Position numbers and translations under genes: made by a program | Shown: one piece after another, positions 27,701-34,659 of the stretch | How the letters are laid out: the number at the start of each line of letters is the position of its first letter | Numbering within the stretch: the first letter of the stretch is position 1 | Assembly: GCF_900105195.1 (NCBI RefSeq) | Contig: NZ_FNRX01000001.1 | Location: forward strand, 81,213 to 145,212 | Direction of reading: 5' to 3' | From: Rhodococcus pyridinivorans | GTDB lineage: Bacteria; Actinomycetota; Actinomycetes; Mycobacteriales; Mycobacteriaceae | Length of the DNA: 64,000 nt | The notes under the pieces: generated by a model | Databases searched by the model: none | What the model was told of the DNA's origin: nothing | What the model saw: only the letters and a program-made list of their open reading frames with translations

Positions 27701-29011
27701 GGCGGGGACCTGATCCGGGGACAGATCGGGGCGGCGATCGCGCTCGTCCTGCACAGCATCGACCAGTTCGCCGGGATCGCCGCCAGCGAGGATCGCCTCG
27801 GCCCGCTCGCGCCATTCGGCCCGCAACTCGGACAGCGAACGCGGTGGATTCTTGGCGTTGCGGGTGTCGAGGGTGGCCTGTTGCGCGTGGGCGTACTGCA
27901 CCTTCTTCGGCGGGTTCTTGCCGTACTTGGCCTTGTACTCACGCGCTAGTTCTTCTTGGCGGGCCTCGATCGCGGAGCGGCGCGAGAACTCTTCGATGAG
28001 CGTCAGCGGGATGCCATCGACCTCGTGGACCGGCAGCTTGCCGACCGGTGTATCGGGCCTCGGGACGAAGGTGACACCGAGCTGCCGGGCGACCAGATCG
28101 GCGACCCGGGTGTTGTACTTCTCTGACCCGGCGACGTTCGCCTTGTAGAGGATTGTGCCGTCGATGGTGGTCCACTTGCTCTCGGCGAAGACCCGGTTGA
28201 GCACGGCGCAGTGGGTGTGCAGGTTCGGGTCCGCGGCGCGGTTGTCGTAGTGATCGAACCGGGCCACCAGCAAACCCTCGGTCTTGATCTTGCGGGCACC
28301 GCCGGCGCCGCGGCGGGTGTAGATCACCTCGTTTTCGATCCACTCCAGCGTCTCGGACACCGCCTGCGCGTGTGCCTGCTCGACCGCTGCCTTGATCCGT
28401 TGGTCTCCGAGGCCCCACAACAGGGAGATGGACTTGGCAGGAGTGAATACCAGGTCATAGCCGGCTACCGAGGTGCGAGTCTTGCCGTACTGCTCGGTGA
28501 TGAACTGCCAGATGTCGTCGTCGCTGAGCAGGGCGGCGCGCTCACCGTTGACGCGATGAAGGTGCTTACGGGCGGTGGAGAACTGGATGTCCCTCTTGGT
28601 CTGAGTGTCGGGGTAGTCGCCGTGTTGCGCCTTGTAGGCACTGCACAATTCCTCAACGTCGTTGACGTATTCCTGACTCTTCTGGAACCACGAGAATGCA
28701 CGACCCAGAGCAGTCCGCCGCGACCACTCCAACCGCTCCCCGAGCGGGGCGTCCGCGTTCGGCCGCGTGTCGAATGCATCAGGCGTGCGGGCGGCACCGA
28801 ACACCGACCGCATCGCCGATTCGGTGACTTCGGTGCCGATCTCGACGCCGACCTTCTCAGCCAACTTGCCGCACCAGATGCCGGGTGGGGTTCCCTTCGC
28901 GAGGTAGTACTCGACCGCATCAGGCTTGCGGGACTCGGTGGCGTCGCCCTTGGCAACATGCTTGGTCAGATAGACATAGCCGTCCCCAGCATTGAGCTTG
29001 TGGACGGTCAT
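24722..29011 (-). CDS. traA: MobF-family conjugative relaxase-helicase
   Basis: 1429 residues; ATG 29011 (MTVHKLNAGDGY) is preferred to codon 29038 because MobF relaxases begin so. The N-terminal TrwC-like relaxase domain has the metal-binding histidines in NLHTHCAVLNRV (about residue 265). A RecD2-like helicase follows with GAAGAGKTT (about 594), LLVDEAGM (about 665), GDPQQL and the C-terminal YATTVHRSQG. The last 350 residues are helical and hydrophilic. It should nick oriT, attach to the 5' end and unwind the transferred strand. A hairpin-rich region lies directly upstream. The protein lacks the HPRSV tail found in its downstream neighbour. Confidence 0.95.
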   Translation of the reverse strand: MTVHKLNAGDGYVYLTKHVAKGDATESRKPDAVEYYLAKGTPPGIWCGKLAEKVGVEIGTEVTESAMRSVFGAARTPDAFDTRPNADAPLGERLEWSRRTALGRAFSWFQKSQEYVNDVEELCSAYKAQHGDYPDTQTKRDIQFSTARKHLHRVNGERAALLSDDDIWQFITEQYGKTRTSVAGYDLVFTPAKSISLLWGLGDQRIKAAVEQAHAQAVSETLEWIENEVIYTRRGAGGARKIKTEGLLVARFDHYDNRAADPNLHTHCAVLNRVFAESKWTTIDGTILYKANVAGSEKYNTRVADLVARQLGVTFVPRPDTPVGKLPVHEVDGIPLTLIEEFSRRSAIEARQEELAREYKAKYGKNPPKKVQYAHAQQATLDTRNAKNPPRSLSELRAEWRERAEAILAGGDPGELVDAVQDERDRRPDLSPDQVPAVVEKTVDTLSRKVGTWTVFSLSAELDRQLREFSFAHDDELRAMYDNALELALRDYCLPTFTEEHRGPERITERIERGLVRSHLVDRAEMRYTAQSVLDAEDFVRRQAETGDERTVSDFVIRRQIRRAEKKAGHSLGGDQIAMIEHFLTAKKRVAVAVGAAGAGKTTAATVIARAWEATHGPVVALGPSARSAEVLGEEISVQGRTIADVLTRHRAGIATGIEKGSLLLVDEAGMASARDLADLTRIAVDAGAVVRLLGDPQQLASVEAGGVLRDLADLTGAPFLEKVHRFATDGEADASLLLRSGNVDALDWYKRNDRIREGMAHELADMVFDAYVADVEAGHVTLMVAPTNDLVRELNEKAAAYYRAGGTVTGPGVVLADGLEAAVGDVVVTRKNNSKYVVKDSEGNKSGRVKNGDLWTVAEIGTDGSLRLRNNISSGEVTVAADYITENVQLGYATTVHRSQGMTVGHCHVLAAANMDRQSLYVALTRGKLANIVYAAHDELPDWDFEHAQDEHPGAIGLLAKILERDGSQRTAHQMIEQAQRKAASWSQVTEVYELAVSTLYEDYTEQLLGRILTERQFGWVHDLGGWEAIVKSVAQAETFGWDTESLLCDAVEVMREHGRAGRLDDGANAPGRVLAAALKDRISPTDGPALPRTRRDDLAHYKVPALTDAAAQMDPILTTYARAHQQQMHAFIDSYLTTAIEQNLPWLAAVGTPSDDPRRIKLWNTTVRDIAISRVVADAPDDQHDPLAYLQGTRREKAGAAIARLTTPPSQRRGSVTPAAPYARYSDTELRAARQASLQRLSEDRMLLALAQEELDRVSGTDSAITAVDERIAQVERQDQQIQAVRASRAALDRLRTDPAATAEQITAATSAVAAAEHAAPLERDWPIIERSAQFNRAAASRYDRARVLDDQAIGRVRDRITRLGDGLRTEENILGQIDAEITRRDREGTPSDARRRSEPEQVSQPSANPHPELDPIQRDSGPEAQM

Positions 29012-29089
29012 CACGGCGCCGATTATGCCATGTCGCACCTTTAGTGCATGAGGTGTGTAAAGACTTTTCTGGCGAACGGAGTTCGGTGC

Positions 29090-29205
29090 AGGGTCGGACA
29101 GGACCTCGATGGTCCTGTCCGAGCAGCGGAGCTGCGTGTGTTAGGCGCGTGAGCGCCACGGTTTGTCGGTGTGGTGATCGGATCCGGACGTCGATGGAGC
29201 GTCCT
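29090..29205. other. oriT: Candidate origin of transfer (oriT): tandem inverted repeats upstream of the relaxase
   Basis: Between the divergent relaxase and 29261 genes lie successive inverted repeats: a perfect 12-bp pair (TCGGACAGGACC / GGTCCTGTCCGA) with a 5-nt TCGAT loop at 29094-29122; GCAGC-GGA-GCTGC at 29123-29135; GGCGC-GTGA-GCGCC at 29144-29157; and a weaker GGACG/CGTCC pair at 29186-29204. Clusters of hairpins next to the relaxase gene are typical of MobF oriTs, where the nic site lies beside one arm. No known nic consensus was recognised, so the exact cleavage point is unassigned. Some of the hairpins could instead be operators or a terminator. Confidence 0.55.
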
Positions 29206-29246
29206 CGATTCCGGTCGTCGGCCTCCCCGCGGTCGGCGCGAGCCGC

Positions 29247-29252
29247 TACACT
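29247..29252 (+). promoter_or_regulatory. TACACT -10 element, probably giving a leaderless mRNA
   Basis: TACACT ends 8 nt before the ATG at 29261. Actinobacterial -10 elements (TANNNT) place the transcription start 6-8 nt downstream, so the message would begin at or next to the start codon. No Shine-Dalgarno sequence precedes that ATG, which supports a leaderless transcript. A -35 element is not convincing. Confidence 0.45.
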
Positions 29253-29260
29253 TCCGGCCT

Positions 29261-29824
29261 ATGGCCTCGACTTCCCAATCGGCGTCTCGCCGCTCACTTC
29301 GTCCGCACACGACACCGAACGTTCGGGAAAACGCCCGCCGTCAACGGGAGCGACTGCTCGCTCGTCAGGCAGAGCTCGAAACGTTGGCCGGCCCCATCCA
29401 CGAAGCGACGGACAAGCTGTCCAAGCTCGAAGCAACGGTCGCCTCGCGGGCACAGGCTCCACTGAAAAAGATCGAGCGACTCGAGCAGACCCGCGATCGT
29501 CGCATCAAGAAGATCCAAGAGCAGTACGCGGCCAAGATCGCCGAAATCCAGCGGGCGATGGAAGCCGGCACGGAGACGTTGACTCCGCAGGAGCGCGAGC
29601 AGGAATCATCGCTGCTGCGCGAGTACGCGGAAGCAATCGTGACGTTCAGCCGCAGCGCCTCGGCCTCAGAGCTGGCACCGCTGCTCGGCGTGAGCACCCG
29701 CGAAGCGAAGACGCTCATCATGCAAGCCAAGGCAGATCTCGGTGTCGCCGGTGCCGCCGAGTCGGCTGCACCGTCGTCCGACGACAAGCAGGACGACCAG
29801 CAGACGGTGCCTGCGGCGTCGTGA
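29261..29824 (+). CDS. Coiled-coil protein with HTH-like C-terminus, divergent from the relaxase
   Basis: 187 residues. Basic N-terminus, then a long coiled-coil-like helix (about residues 25-115, rich in Glu, Lys, Arg and Ala heptads). Next comes SASELAPLLGVSTREAKTLI (about residues 132-151), a helix-turn-helix resembling sigma-region-4-like DNA readers. It is transcribed away from the relaxase across the candidate oriT. That position and the DNA-binding potential make it a candidate relaxosome accessory protein or oriT-region repressor. The function is inferred; I do not recognise the family. Confidence 0.7.
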   Translation: MASTSQSASRRSLRPHTTPNVRENARRQRERLLARQAELETLAGPIHEATDKLSKLEATVASRAQAPLKKIERLEQTRDRRIKKIQEQYAAKIAEIQRAMEAGTETLTPQEREQESSLLREYAEAIVTFSRSASASELAPLLGVSTREAKTLIMQAKADLGVAGAAESAAPSSDDKQDDQQTVPAAS

Positions 29825-29834
29825 TGCTGCGGTC

Positions 29835-30380
29835 ATGAGTGACGATGTGGAGCCCGCGCTCGACATCGGGTTCCCGGATCTCGACGTCGAGATCGTCACT
29901 GAGGAGTCGGAGGAGCGGCCGCGGGTCCGGGTCGTGGACAACTCGCTGCGACCGTCGAAGACGAACATCGCGGCGTTCTGGTCGAAGGTCGTCAAGTCCC
30001 CGACGTGTTGGTACTGGGTCGGCGCGATCAGTGCGCCCGATGGGTACGGGCGGTTCAACTTCCAGCGCGAGAACCGGCAACGCACGATGCTTGCGCATCG
30101 TTTCTCGGTGGAGCTGGTGCACGGGCCTCTGACACCGGATGTGGTGTGCGAGCACAAGTGCAACGAGCCACTGTGCGTGCGCGTCGGGACGGGACACCTC
30201 GTGGAGTCCACACACAGCGAGAACGTGCGCTACGCGATCGCTCTCGGCCGGCTATCCGGTCACTCACTCCTCGACGGACAGGGACGCTCACGCTATGAGC
30301 GGTACGCCGCCGTTGACGTCTCCGCTCGTCGTGTCAGCGCAGTCGGTTACGGTTCGCCCGACCCGCGAAAGGATCGATAG
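29835..30380 (+). CDS. HNH endonuclease-like protein
   Basis: 181 residues from ATG 29835, 10 nt after the previous gene. The pattern FWSKVVKSPTCWYWVGA followed by GYGRF is typical of phage and plasmid HNH homing-type nucleases. It continues with AHRFSVELVHG, then VCEHKCNEPLCVRVGTGHL, which provides the HNH His and the zinc-binding Cys-His residues, and NVRYAIALGR. The expected final CCNPxHL is altered to PLCVRVGTGHL, so activity should be checked. It lies in an apparent operon with the coiled-coil gene near oriT. It may be a selfish nuclease rather than a transfer factor. Confidence 0.78.
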   Translation: MSDDVEPALDIGFPDLDVEIVTEESEERPRVRVVDNSLRPSKTNIAAFWSKVVKSPTCWYWVGAISAPDGYGRFNFQRENRQRTMLAHRFSVELVHGPLTPDVVCEHKCNEPLCVRVGTGHLVESTHSENVRYAIALGRLSGHSLLDGQGRSRYERYAAVDVSARRVSAVGYGSPDPRKDR

Positions 30381-31037
30381 ATGACCACACCGCCGCTGCT
30401 GACCTTGCACACCGAGCACTTCGATCGCCTGACCCCGCATCCCGGTATTTCGACTGGACACTGGCTGGTGCAGGACGCTATTGAAGCTGAGGTCATCACC
30501 TGGGACCACGCCGTCTGGGGCGAGCTGATCTTCACCGTGGGGATAGAGGACTACGAGTTCGTTGTCGGTTACAGCGTCACCGGCGAGGTGTATCTCTCGT
30601 GGGCCGCGAAAGTGGACATCCCCCATCCGGGGAATCCGTCACTGGATCCCCTCGAGGACAACGACCGCTACCCGCCGTTGCCCGATCCGTTGCAGCAGCC
30701 GGCCGAGTTCCTGCGTCTGGTCGTCGATGAACTCAACGCGCTGCATGAGGCCAGCACTCGCATGGTCGCGGTGTGGCCGGGCAACACCGGCGTCCCGGTG
30801 CTGCCCCACCACCACACACCGAGGCCCGGATTCCTGGGTCGGGTGCGGGGTAGCCGAGAGATAACCATGGTGGAACGGTCACACATCGAAAAGCAGTTGT
30901 ACGACGCGATCAAGCACGGCATCCGCCCGAACGAGAGCGAGCTCGAAGCGATCGTGGGCGGCGAGAGTGTTCCCCGGTCGCCGTCGCCGGCGGTCGATTT
31001 CGTGTTCCCCGACGATGCGGAGCGCGACGAGTTCTGA
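30381..31037 (+). CDS. Hypothetical protein
   Basis: 218 residues, starting directly after the HNH gene stop. The N-terminal half is alpha/beta with many aromatic and acidic residues (WDHAVWGELIFTVGIEDYEF). A Pro/His-rich linker (residues about 139-150) is followed by a helical, acidic C-terminus (IEKQLYDAIKHGI). There is no signal peptide or membrane span and I recognise no family. It is probably the last gene of the 29261-31037 operon, ahead of the structured region at 31060-31165. Confidence 0.65.
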   Translation: MTTPPLLTLHTEHFDRLTPHPGISTGHWLVQDAIEAEVITWDHAVWGELIFTVGIEDYEFVVGYSVTGEVYLSWAAKVDIPHPGNPSLDPLEDNDRYPPLPDPLQQPAEFLRLVVDELNALHEASTRMVAVWPGNTGVPVLPHHHTPRPGFLGRVRGSREITMVERSHIEKQLYDAIKHGIRPNESELEAIVGGESVPRSPSPAVDFVFPDDAERDEF

Positions 31038-31059
31038 CGGCGTGCGCGTGGTTATGCTG

Positions 31060-31165
31060 TGCTCGGTAGGACGTGCGCAAGCGTCGGTCAGGCTCGATGC
31101 CTGATCGACGCTCCTGCGCAACGGACGAGGCCCCCGGAACTACCGATTCCGGGGGCCTCGCCCGT
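31060..31165 (+). ncRNA. Candidate structured small RNA
   Basis: TATGCT at about 31054-31059 could be a -10 element. Downstream, an imperfect 20-bp stem (31074-31093 with 31099-31120; TCGAT loop, one mismatch, 2-nt bulge) is followed after five bases by a perfect 14-bp GC-rich hairpin (31126-31160). The two stacked hairpins between convergent genes would give a transcript of about 100 nt. No -35 is convincing and no RNA family is recognised. It could equally be an elaborate double terminator for the + operon. Confidence 0.35.
31126..31160. terminator. Bidirectional hairpin terminator
   Basis: Perfect inverted repeat CGAGGCCCCCGGAA / TTCCGGGGGCCTCG (14 bp, 7-nt loop) between the end of the + gene at 31037 and the end of the - DUF4192 gene at 31175. 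Very GC-rich with no T-run, as is common in actinobacteria. Confidence 0.75.
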
Positions 31166-31174
31166 GTTGTGGTG

Positions 31175-32179
31175 TCAGATCCAGTCGCCACTGGGCGCGG
31201 GAAGCTCGACACGGAACTTCTCACGGGCGATACCGACCCCGGTGCCTGCGAGCTTGCGAATCAACGTCGGGTGCAGCCCCGCGGTGAGTGCTTCCTCGAG
31301 CAGTCCGAGCATCCGGGTGTCGCACAGCGGATGCTGGCTCACTTCCTCTCGCGCGGCGGTGAACGCGCTTCCGGCGGCCGGTCCCTGGAAGTTCACGTAG
31401 GCGAAGAACCCGGCGACGGTCAACGCGGCCACACGCTCACGGGTGCGCAGCTTGCTGGCAATCGCTTCCATCGTTTCGGAGGCAACGTTCGGGTCGATCA
31501 CCGCCAGTCCCAAGATGGCGTCACGGGCGTGGATGTCGGTGGTGAGCAGCAACCCGACTCGTGCGGCGAGCGCGGCATCGGGGTCGGTGCGGGTGCTCAC
31601 CAGCTCGGCCAGCTCGCGGATGATGCTGCTCGCGAACTCCTCTCCCATCGTCTTTTTCGCGGCGCGGGCGCGTTGACGATCGGTGACGGTCACCGAGTCC
31701 TTGCGGCGGTAGCGGGCGGTGAGCTCGGAGCGGTCGCGGGCGATGGTGCGGCCGTTGAGGACGGTCGCGGCGCCCACCTCGGTGGTGGCGGGGTCGGGGA
31801 CCGTGCCGGTCTCGAACAGCCCGCGCATGTCGGTCCAGGTCTCGCCGCCGCGGATGCTCGGGGTGTAGAAGCTGCCCCACACATCGGCTCCGGCACCGAG
31901 CAGCATCGCGATCACGCGCTCGGATTCGTCGAGCACCTGATGGAAGGTGCGGTTGTCGGCGATCACGATGACGTACACACCCTCGGTGTCATTGGAGCGG
32001 CTGATCGCGGCGGTGACGAGCAGATGGTCCATCTCGCCGAAGTCCATCCGGGCGATGTGGGACAACCGGTTGCCCGCGAGGAAGACCAGCACGACCGACT
32101 GCGACGGCACGAAGCCCAGCATGGCCGGGATGGCAGCGATCATCTCGCCGGTGTTGTCAATCTTGATGGGCTCGGTCAT
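31175..32179 (-). CDS. DUF4192 family protein
   Basis: 334 residues from ATG 32179, with GGAGG upstream; longer in-frame starts exist but lack this site. It begins with the DUF4192 signature region (GEMIAAIPAMLGFVPSQSVVLVFL), here with characteristic L-G-F-x-P-x-x-S. The rest is alpha/beta and soluble. DUF4192 proteins are widespread in actinobacterial chromosomes and plasmids and have no established function. It is transcribed alone, ends at the shared hairpin at 31126-31160, and its upstream DNA carries several unexplained inverted repeats. Confidence 0.85.
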   Translation of the reverse strand: MTEPIKIDNTGEMIAAIPAMLGFVPSQSVVLVFLAGNRLSHIARMDFGEMDHLLVTAAISRSNDTEGVYVIVIADNRTFHQVLDESERVIAMLLGAGADVWGSFYTPSIRGGETWTDMRGLFETGTVPDPATTEVGAATVLNGRTIARDRSELTARYRRKDSVTVTDRQRARAAKKTMGEEFASSIIRELAELVSTRTDPDAALAARVGLLLTTDIHARDAILGLAVIDPNVASETMEAIASKLRTRERVAALTVAGFFAYVNFQGPAAGSAFTAAREEVSQHPLCDTRMLGLLEEALTAGLHPTLIRKLAGTGVGIAREKFRVELPAPSGDWI

Positions 32180-32277
32180 GAGCCGCCTCCTCAGTGTCGG
32201 GGCGGACCTGCTCGGCCCGCCTGTTCTTGGTGCCCTTCTGGCAAGGAGATGACGACCTGCACAGGGCCGCGGGAGTG

Positions 32278-32362
32278 CAACCCCCGGACGGAAAAATCTT
32301 TCGAGGAGCGAAGCGGGGGAAAGAATTTTCCGGGCCACCAGGCCGCGCAGCGCCGGGGGTTG
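32278..32362. repeat. Nested long inverted repeat of unknown role
   Basis: Outer arms CAACCCCCGG (32278-32287) and CCGGGGGTTG (32353-32362) enclose inner arms CGGAAAAATCTTTC and GAAAGAATTTTCCG (one mismatch) around a GAGGAGCGAAGCGGGG-type centre. The inner arms are strikingly A+T-rich for this window. The fold could be a cruciform, a single-strand initiation site, or a trace of a mobile element end. No gene explains it. Confidence 0.5.
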
Positions 32363-32467
32363 TGCGAAGCGGACCGCAGGTCAAAATCGGATGGTCAGAA
32401 GGGCACCTTTTCGGTGTTGTTGTGCAGGGCGGCGCGTCAGCGACGCTCGTTCCGGTGGACACCGAAG

Positions 32468-32507
32468 GTGGCCCGTGTCCGGCATCGAGGTGCCGGACAC
32501 GGGCCAC
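32468..32507. repeat. Perfect 17-bp inverted repeat (terminator or operator)
   Basis: GTGGCCCGTGTCCGGCA and its exact reverse complement are separated by 6 nt. The long, perfect, GC-rich hairpin is suitable as a terminator, but no convincing gene ends beside it in either direction. Confidence 0.55.
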
Positions 32508-32536
32508 GGGATGGGGAGTGATGGGGGTGTACAGAG

Positions 32537-32700
32537 ATGCTGATCGGTCGTGCGGGATTCGGTACCTGTCTGGTCTTGGCGGTGCTCGACGCACTGTTGG
32601 CGGCGTGGTTTCTTGCGGCCGGCTCACCCGGCCCAGGTCTCGGTTCGCGGCGATCGCATCACTGTTCGTCCTGGCCGCGGCTCTGCGGCGTCCACGAGCG
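32537..32700 (+). other. Region without a supported gene (32180-33056)
   Basis: The 877 bp between the DUF4192 start and the recombinase remnant have no convincing gene. An ATG at 32537 begins a hydrophobic stretch (LVLAVLDALLAAWFLAAG) but has no ribosome binding site and soon degenerates; a second hydrophobic stretch appears in another frame at about 32640. This may be a decayed small membrane protein. TACAGT at about 32915 resembles an actinobacterial -10 but leads to no gene. Confidence 0.3.
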
Positions 32701-33056
32701 GCACGCACGTCCTCGTTCGCGGACTCGGATCGGCCGGCCTCTGAATCCGGTGCTGCCGCGCCACCGCTGCGCGCTGGCTTGCCCTCGAATGGCGGCCGGG
32801 GCCGGGGATGGGATCGGAGCCCGCTCGGTGGCCCATGGAGGCAGCGCGGCGGAGGTGGGCCAACAACACCGAAGTCCACCCGTCGTGATCATGGTCGGTG
32901 GTGTCCGGCGGGTGCGCTACAGTCCTGTCCAGCGAGTCCGGGGGCCGCTACTGCCCAACACTCGGTCCGAGGATCCCTCGCGGGGCCTCGGCCCGAACTC
33001 GGTAACCTGGGGGATCACCGGGTTCGAGCAGTCGCGGCCCCTTCGACGCCGTGACT

Positions 33057-33212
33057 CTAGCTGCGGACGGCGTAGGTGTGAGCGTCGGCGACGGTGTAGC
33101 CCTTGTCGGTGTAGATCCGGTCGTCGCGGGCTCCGAAGCGTTTGAGGGCCGTGCGTTGGGCTCGCAGATCTTGGCCCGCGGTGCTGCATCGGGCATATCC
33201 GATCAGGATTCC
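33057..33212 (-). pseudogene. Remnant of a serine recombinase (resolvase/invertase) N-terminus
   Basis: Reading the - strand gives GYARCSTAGQDLRAQRTALK followed by RDDRIYTDKG: the catalytic-serine region and the next strand of the resolvase/invertase domain. The expected continuation (GLTGTNR) is missing and the frame ends at a TAG (33057-33059) after unrelated residues. No start codon is evident. It is a truncated copy, distinct from the intact recombinase at 56216, and indicates past mobile-element activity here. Confidence 0.7.
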
Positions 33213-33443
33213 AACCCTGAGGCGACCACCGCACTGTTTGGGTCAGCGATACGAGATCCAAATGCAGGACGGTTAAACAGGACGGTCCAGCGACTCGATT
33301 CGGCAGGATGTGATCGAGTGCCAGGCCGTTTCGAGTGTGTTGTTTGGGGATCGTCAAACAGCACACCCCAAAGGCGAACCCGAACACAGCGGGCCGGGCA
33401 GATTTCCACCACGGCGGACTTGCGGAACGAACACCGCCCACTT

Positions 33444-33472
33444 TTGCGTTTGTTTCGTTTGCTGCGTATATT
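33444..33472 (+). promoter_or_regulatory. Promoter of the HTH/PIN operon
   Basis: TTGCGT (33444-33449), a 17-bp spacer and TATATT (33467-33472), followed by AGGAGG at 33481 and ATG at 33492. Spacing is optimal and the segment is A+T-rich compared with its surroundings. Confidence 0.65.
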
Positions 33473-33491
33473 TCACTTAGAGGAGGTGGGT

Positions 33492-33926
33492 ATGTCCGCG
33501 ATCGAACATCCCAGTGCCGTGGAGCAGGAACAGGCACGACAGGCGTTGAACGCTCTCCGGGACGTGACACCGAGTACCGACACGTTCGACGTCACCGTCG
33601 CCGGGACGTCGGAGTCCGTGCACCTGCCGAGTTCCGCCCTGGAGTTGATCAAAGACGTACTGGCGAACATGGCAGCCGGCCAGGGCGTGACCGTGGTCCC
33701 TGCGCATGCCGAGCTCACCACCCAGCAGGCCGCCGAGCTGCTCAACGTCTCGCGCCCACACGTGATCAAACTCCTCGACCAAGGCCTCATCCAGTATCGG
33801 CTGGTGGGCCGGCATCGCCGGATCCTGGCATCCTCATTGCTCGAGTACCGACGCATCCAGCAGGGCGATGCGCGGCGGGCCGCCGACGACCTCGCCGCCC
33901 TGTCCGAAGACCTCGGACTATACTGA
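33492..33926 (+). CDS. Excisionase-type HTH antitoxin
   Basis: 144 residues, ATG 33492 with AGGAGG 6 nt upstream. An N-terminal helical region is followed by TTQQAAELLNVSRPHVIKLL then YRLVGRHRRI, the winged-helix/excisionase DNA-binding domain used by antitoxins paired with PIN toxins. The next gene, 1 nt away, encodes a PIN-domain protein. It probably neutralises the toxin and represses the shared promoter. The acidic C-terminus (AADDLAALSEDLGLY) may bind the toxin. Confidence 0.88.
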   Translation: MSAIEHPSAVEQEQARQALNALRDVTPSTDTFDVTVAGTSESVHLPSSALELIKDVLANMAAGQGVTVVPAHAELTTQQAAELLNVSRPHVIKLLDQGLIQYRLVGRHRRILASSLLEYRRIQQGDARRAADDLAALSEDLGLY

Positions 33927-33927
33927 C

Positions 33928-34479
33928 GTGACCTTCACCGTCCTCTACGACGCGAACGTGCTGTACCCGAACGTGCTTCGCGACGTCCTGATTCGCTTGG
34001 CGCAGACCGGGCTGGTGCACGCCCGGTGGACCGACCGGATTCTCGACGAGACATTCCGCAATCTCGCCGCCGACCGACCGGACATCCCCGCCGACACCCT
34101 GGCCAAGCTGCGGGAGCTGATGAACCGAGCGGTCCCGGACTGCCTGGTCACCGGATACGAGGCACTCATCCCGGCGCTGACGCTGCCTGACGAGGATGAC
34201 CGGCACGTGCTCGCCGCGGCGATCCGCTGCTCAGCGCAGGTGATCGTCACCGCGAACCTACGCGACTTTCCCGATAGCGCACTTGCCCAGTTCGGCATCG
34301 AGGCCCTGCACCCGGACGAGTTCGTCATGGACCTGTTCACGCTCGACGGTGCGCGGGTGCACCAGGCGATCAGCGCTACTGCCGCAGCGTGGCGCAACCC
34401 GCCCGGCACGCCGGCCGACGTCTGCGACCGCCTCGCCGCAGCGGGCCTACCGATTTCCGCGGCCGCGTTGCGCCGTTGA
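33928..34479 (+). CDS. PIN-domain toxin (VapC-like ribonuclease)
   Basis: 183 residues from GTG 33928. Acidic active-site residues occur as expected for PIN nucleases: LYDANVLYP (first Asp), ILDETFRNL (Glu), and LPDEDDRHVLAAAI and VTANLRDFP (later Asp residues). It should be a metal-dependent RNase that inhibits growth when the HTH antitoxin is lost, stabilising the element. It belongs to the larger PIN class paired with excisionase-type antitoxins rather than with VapB proteins. A C-terminal extension of about 45 residues follows the PIN core. Confidence 0.88.
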   Translation: MTFTVLYDANVLYPNVLRDVLIRLAQTGLVHARWTDRILDETFRNLAADRPDIPADTLAKLRELMNRAVPDCLVTGYEALIPALTLPDEDDRHVLAAAIRCSAQVIVTANLRDFPDSALAQFGIEALHPDEFVMDLFTLDGARVHQAISATAAAWRNPPGTPADVCDRLAAAGLPISAAALRR

Positions 34480-34524
34480 GAATCTACGCCCACGACCGGG
34501 TGGTTCCGAAAGTTATTCTCGTAC

Positions 34525-34635
34525 CGATGTTTTAATACATCGTTCCGGAATCAACTTGTGAGATGCTGCGAGCTGGGTCGACGCGATCCCGCCCACACTC
34601 CCGGTAACCGTCTCACTGCCAAGGAAATGAGACGG
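34525..34635. terminator. Two hairpins between convergent genes
   Basis: CGATGT-TTTAAT-ACATCG (34525-34542) and CCGTCTCA / TGAGACGG with a 12-nt loop (34608-34635) separate the PIN gene from the converging XRE-ImmA gene. Each is consistent with a terminator for one direction. Confidence 0.5.
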
Positions 34636-34659
34636 CTGGCTGGTCAGCGGGCCGTAGTC

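Noticed and set aside
32194..33054. 286-codon + strand frame in the structured region
   Set aside because: It runs through the nested and 17-bp inverted repeats, lacks a ribosome binding site and has Arg/Gly/Pro-rich low-complexity sequence.
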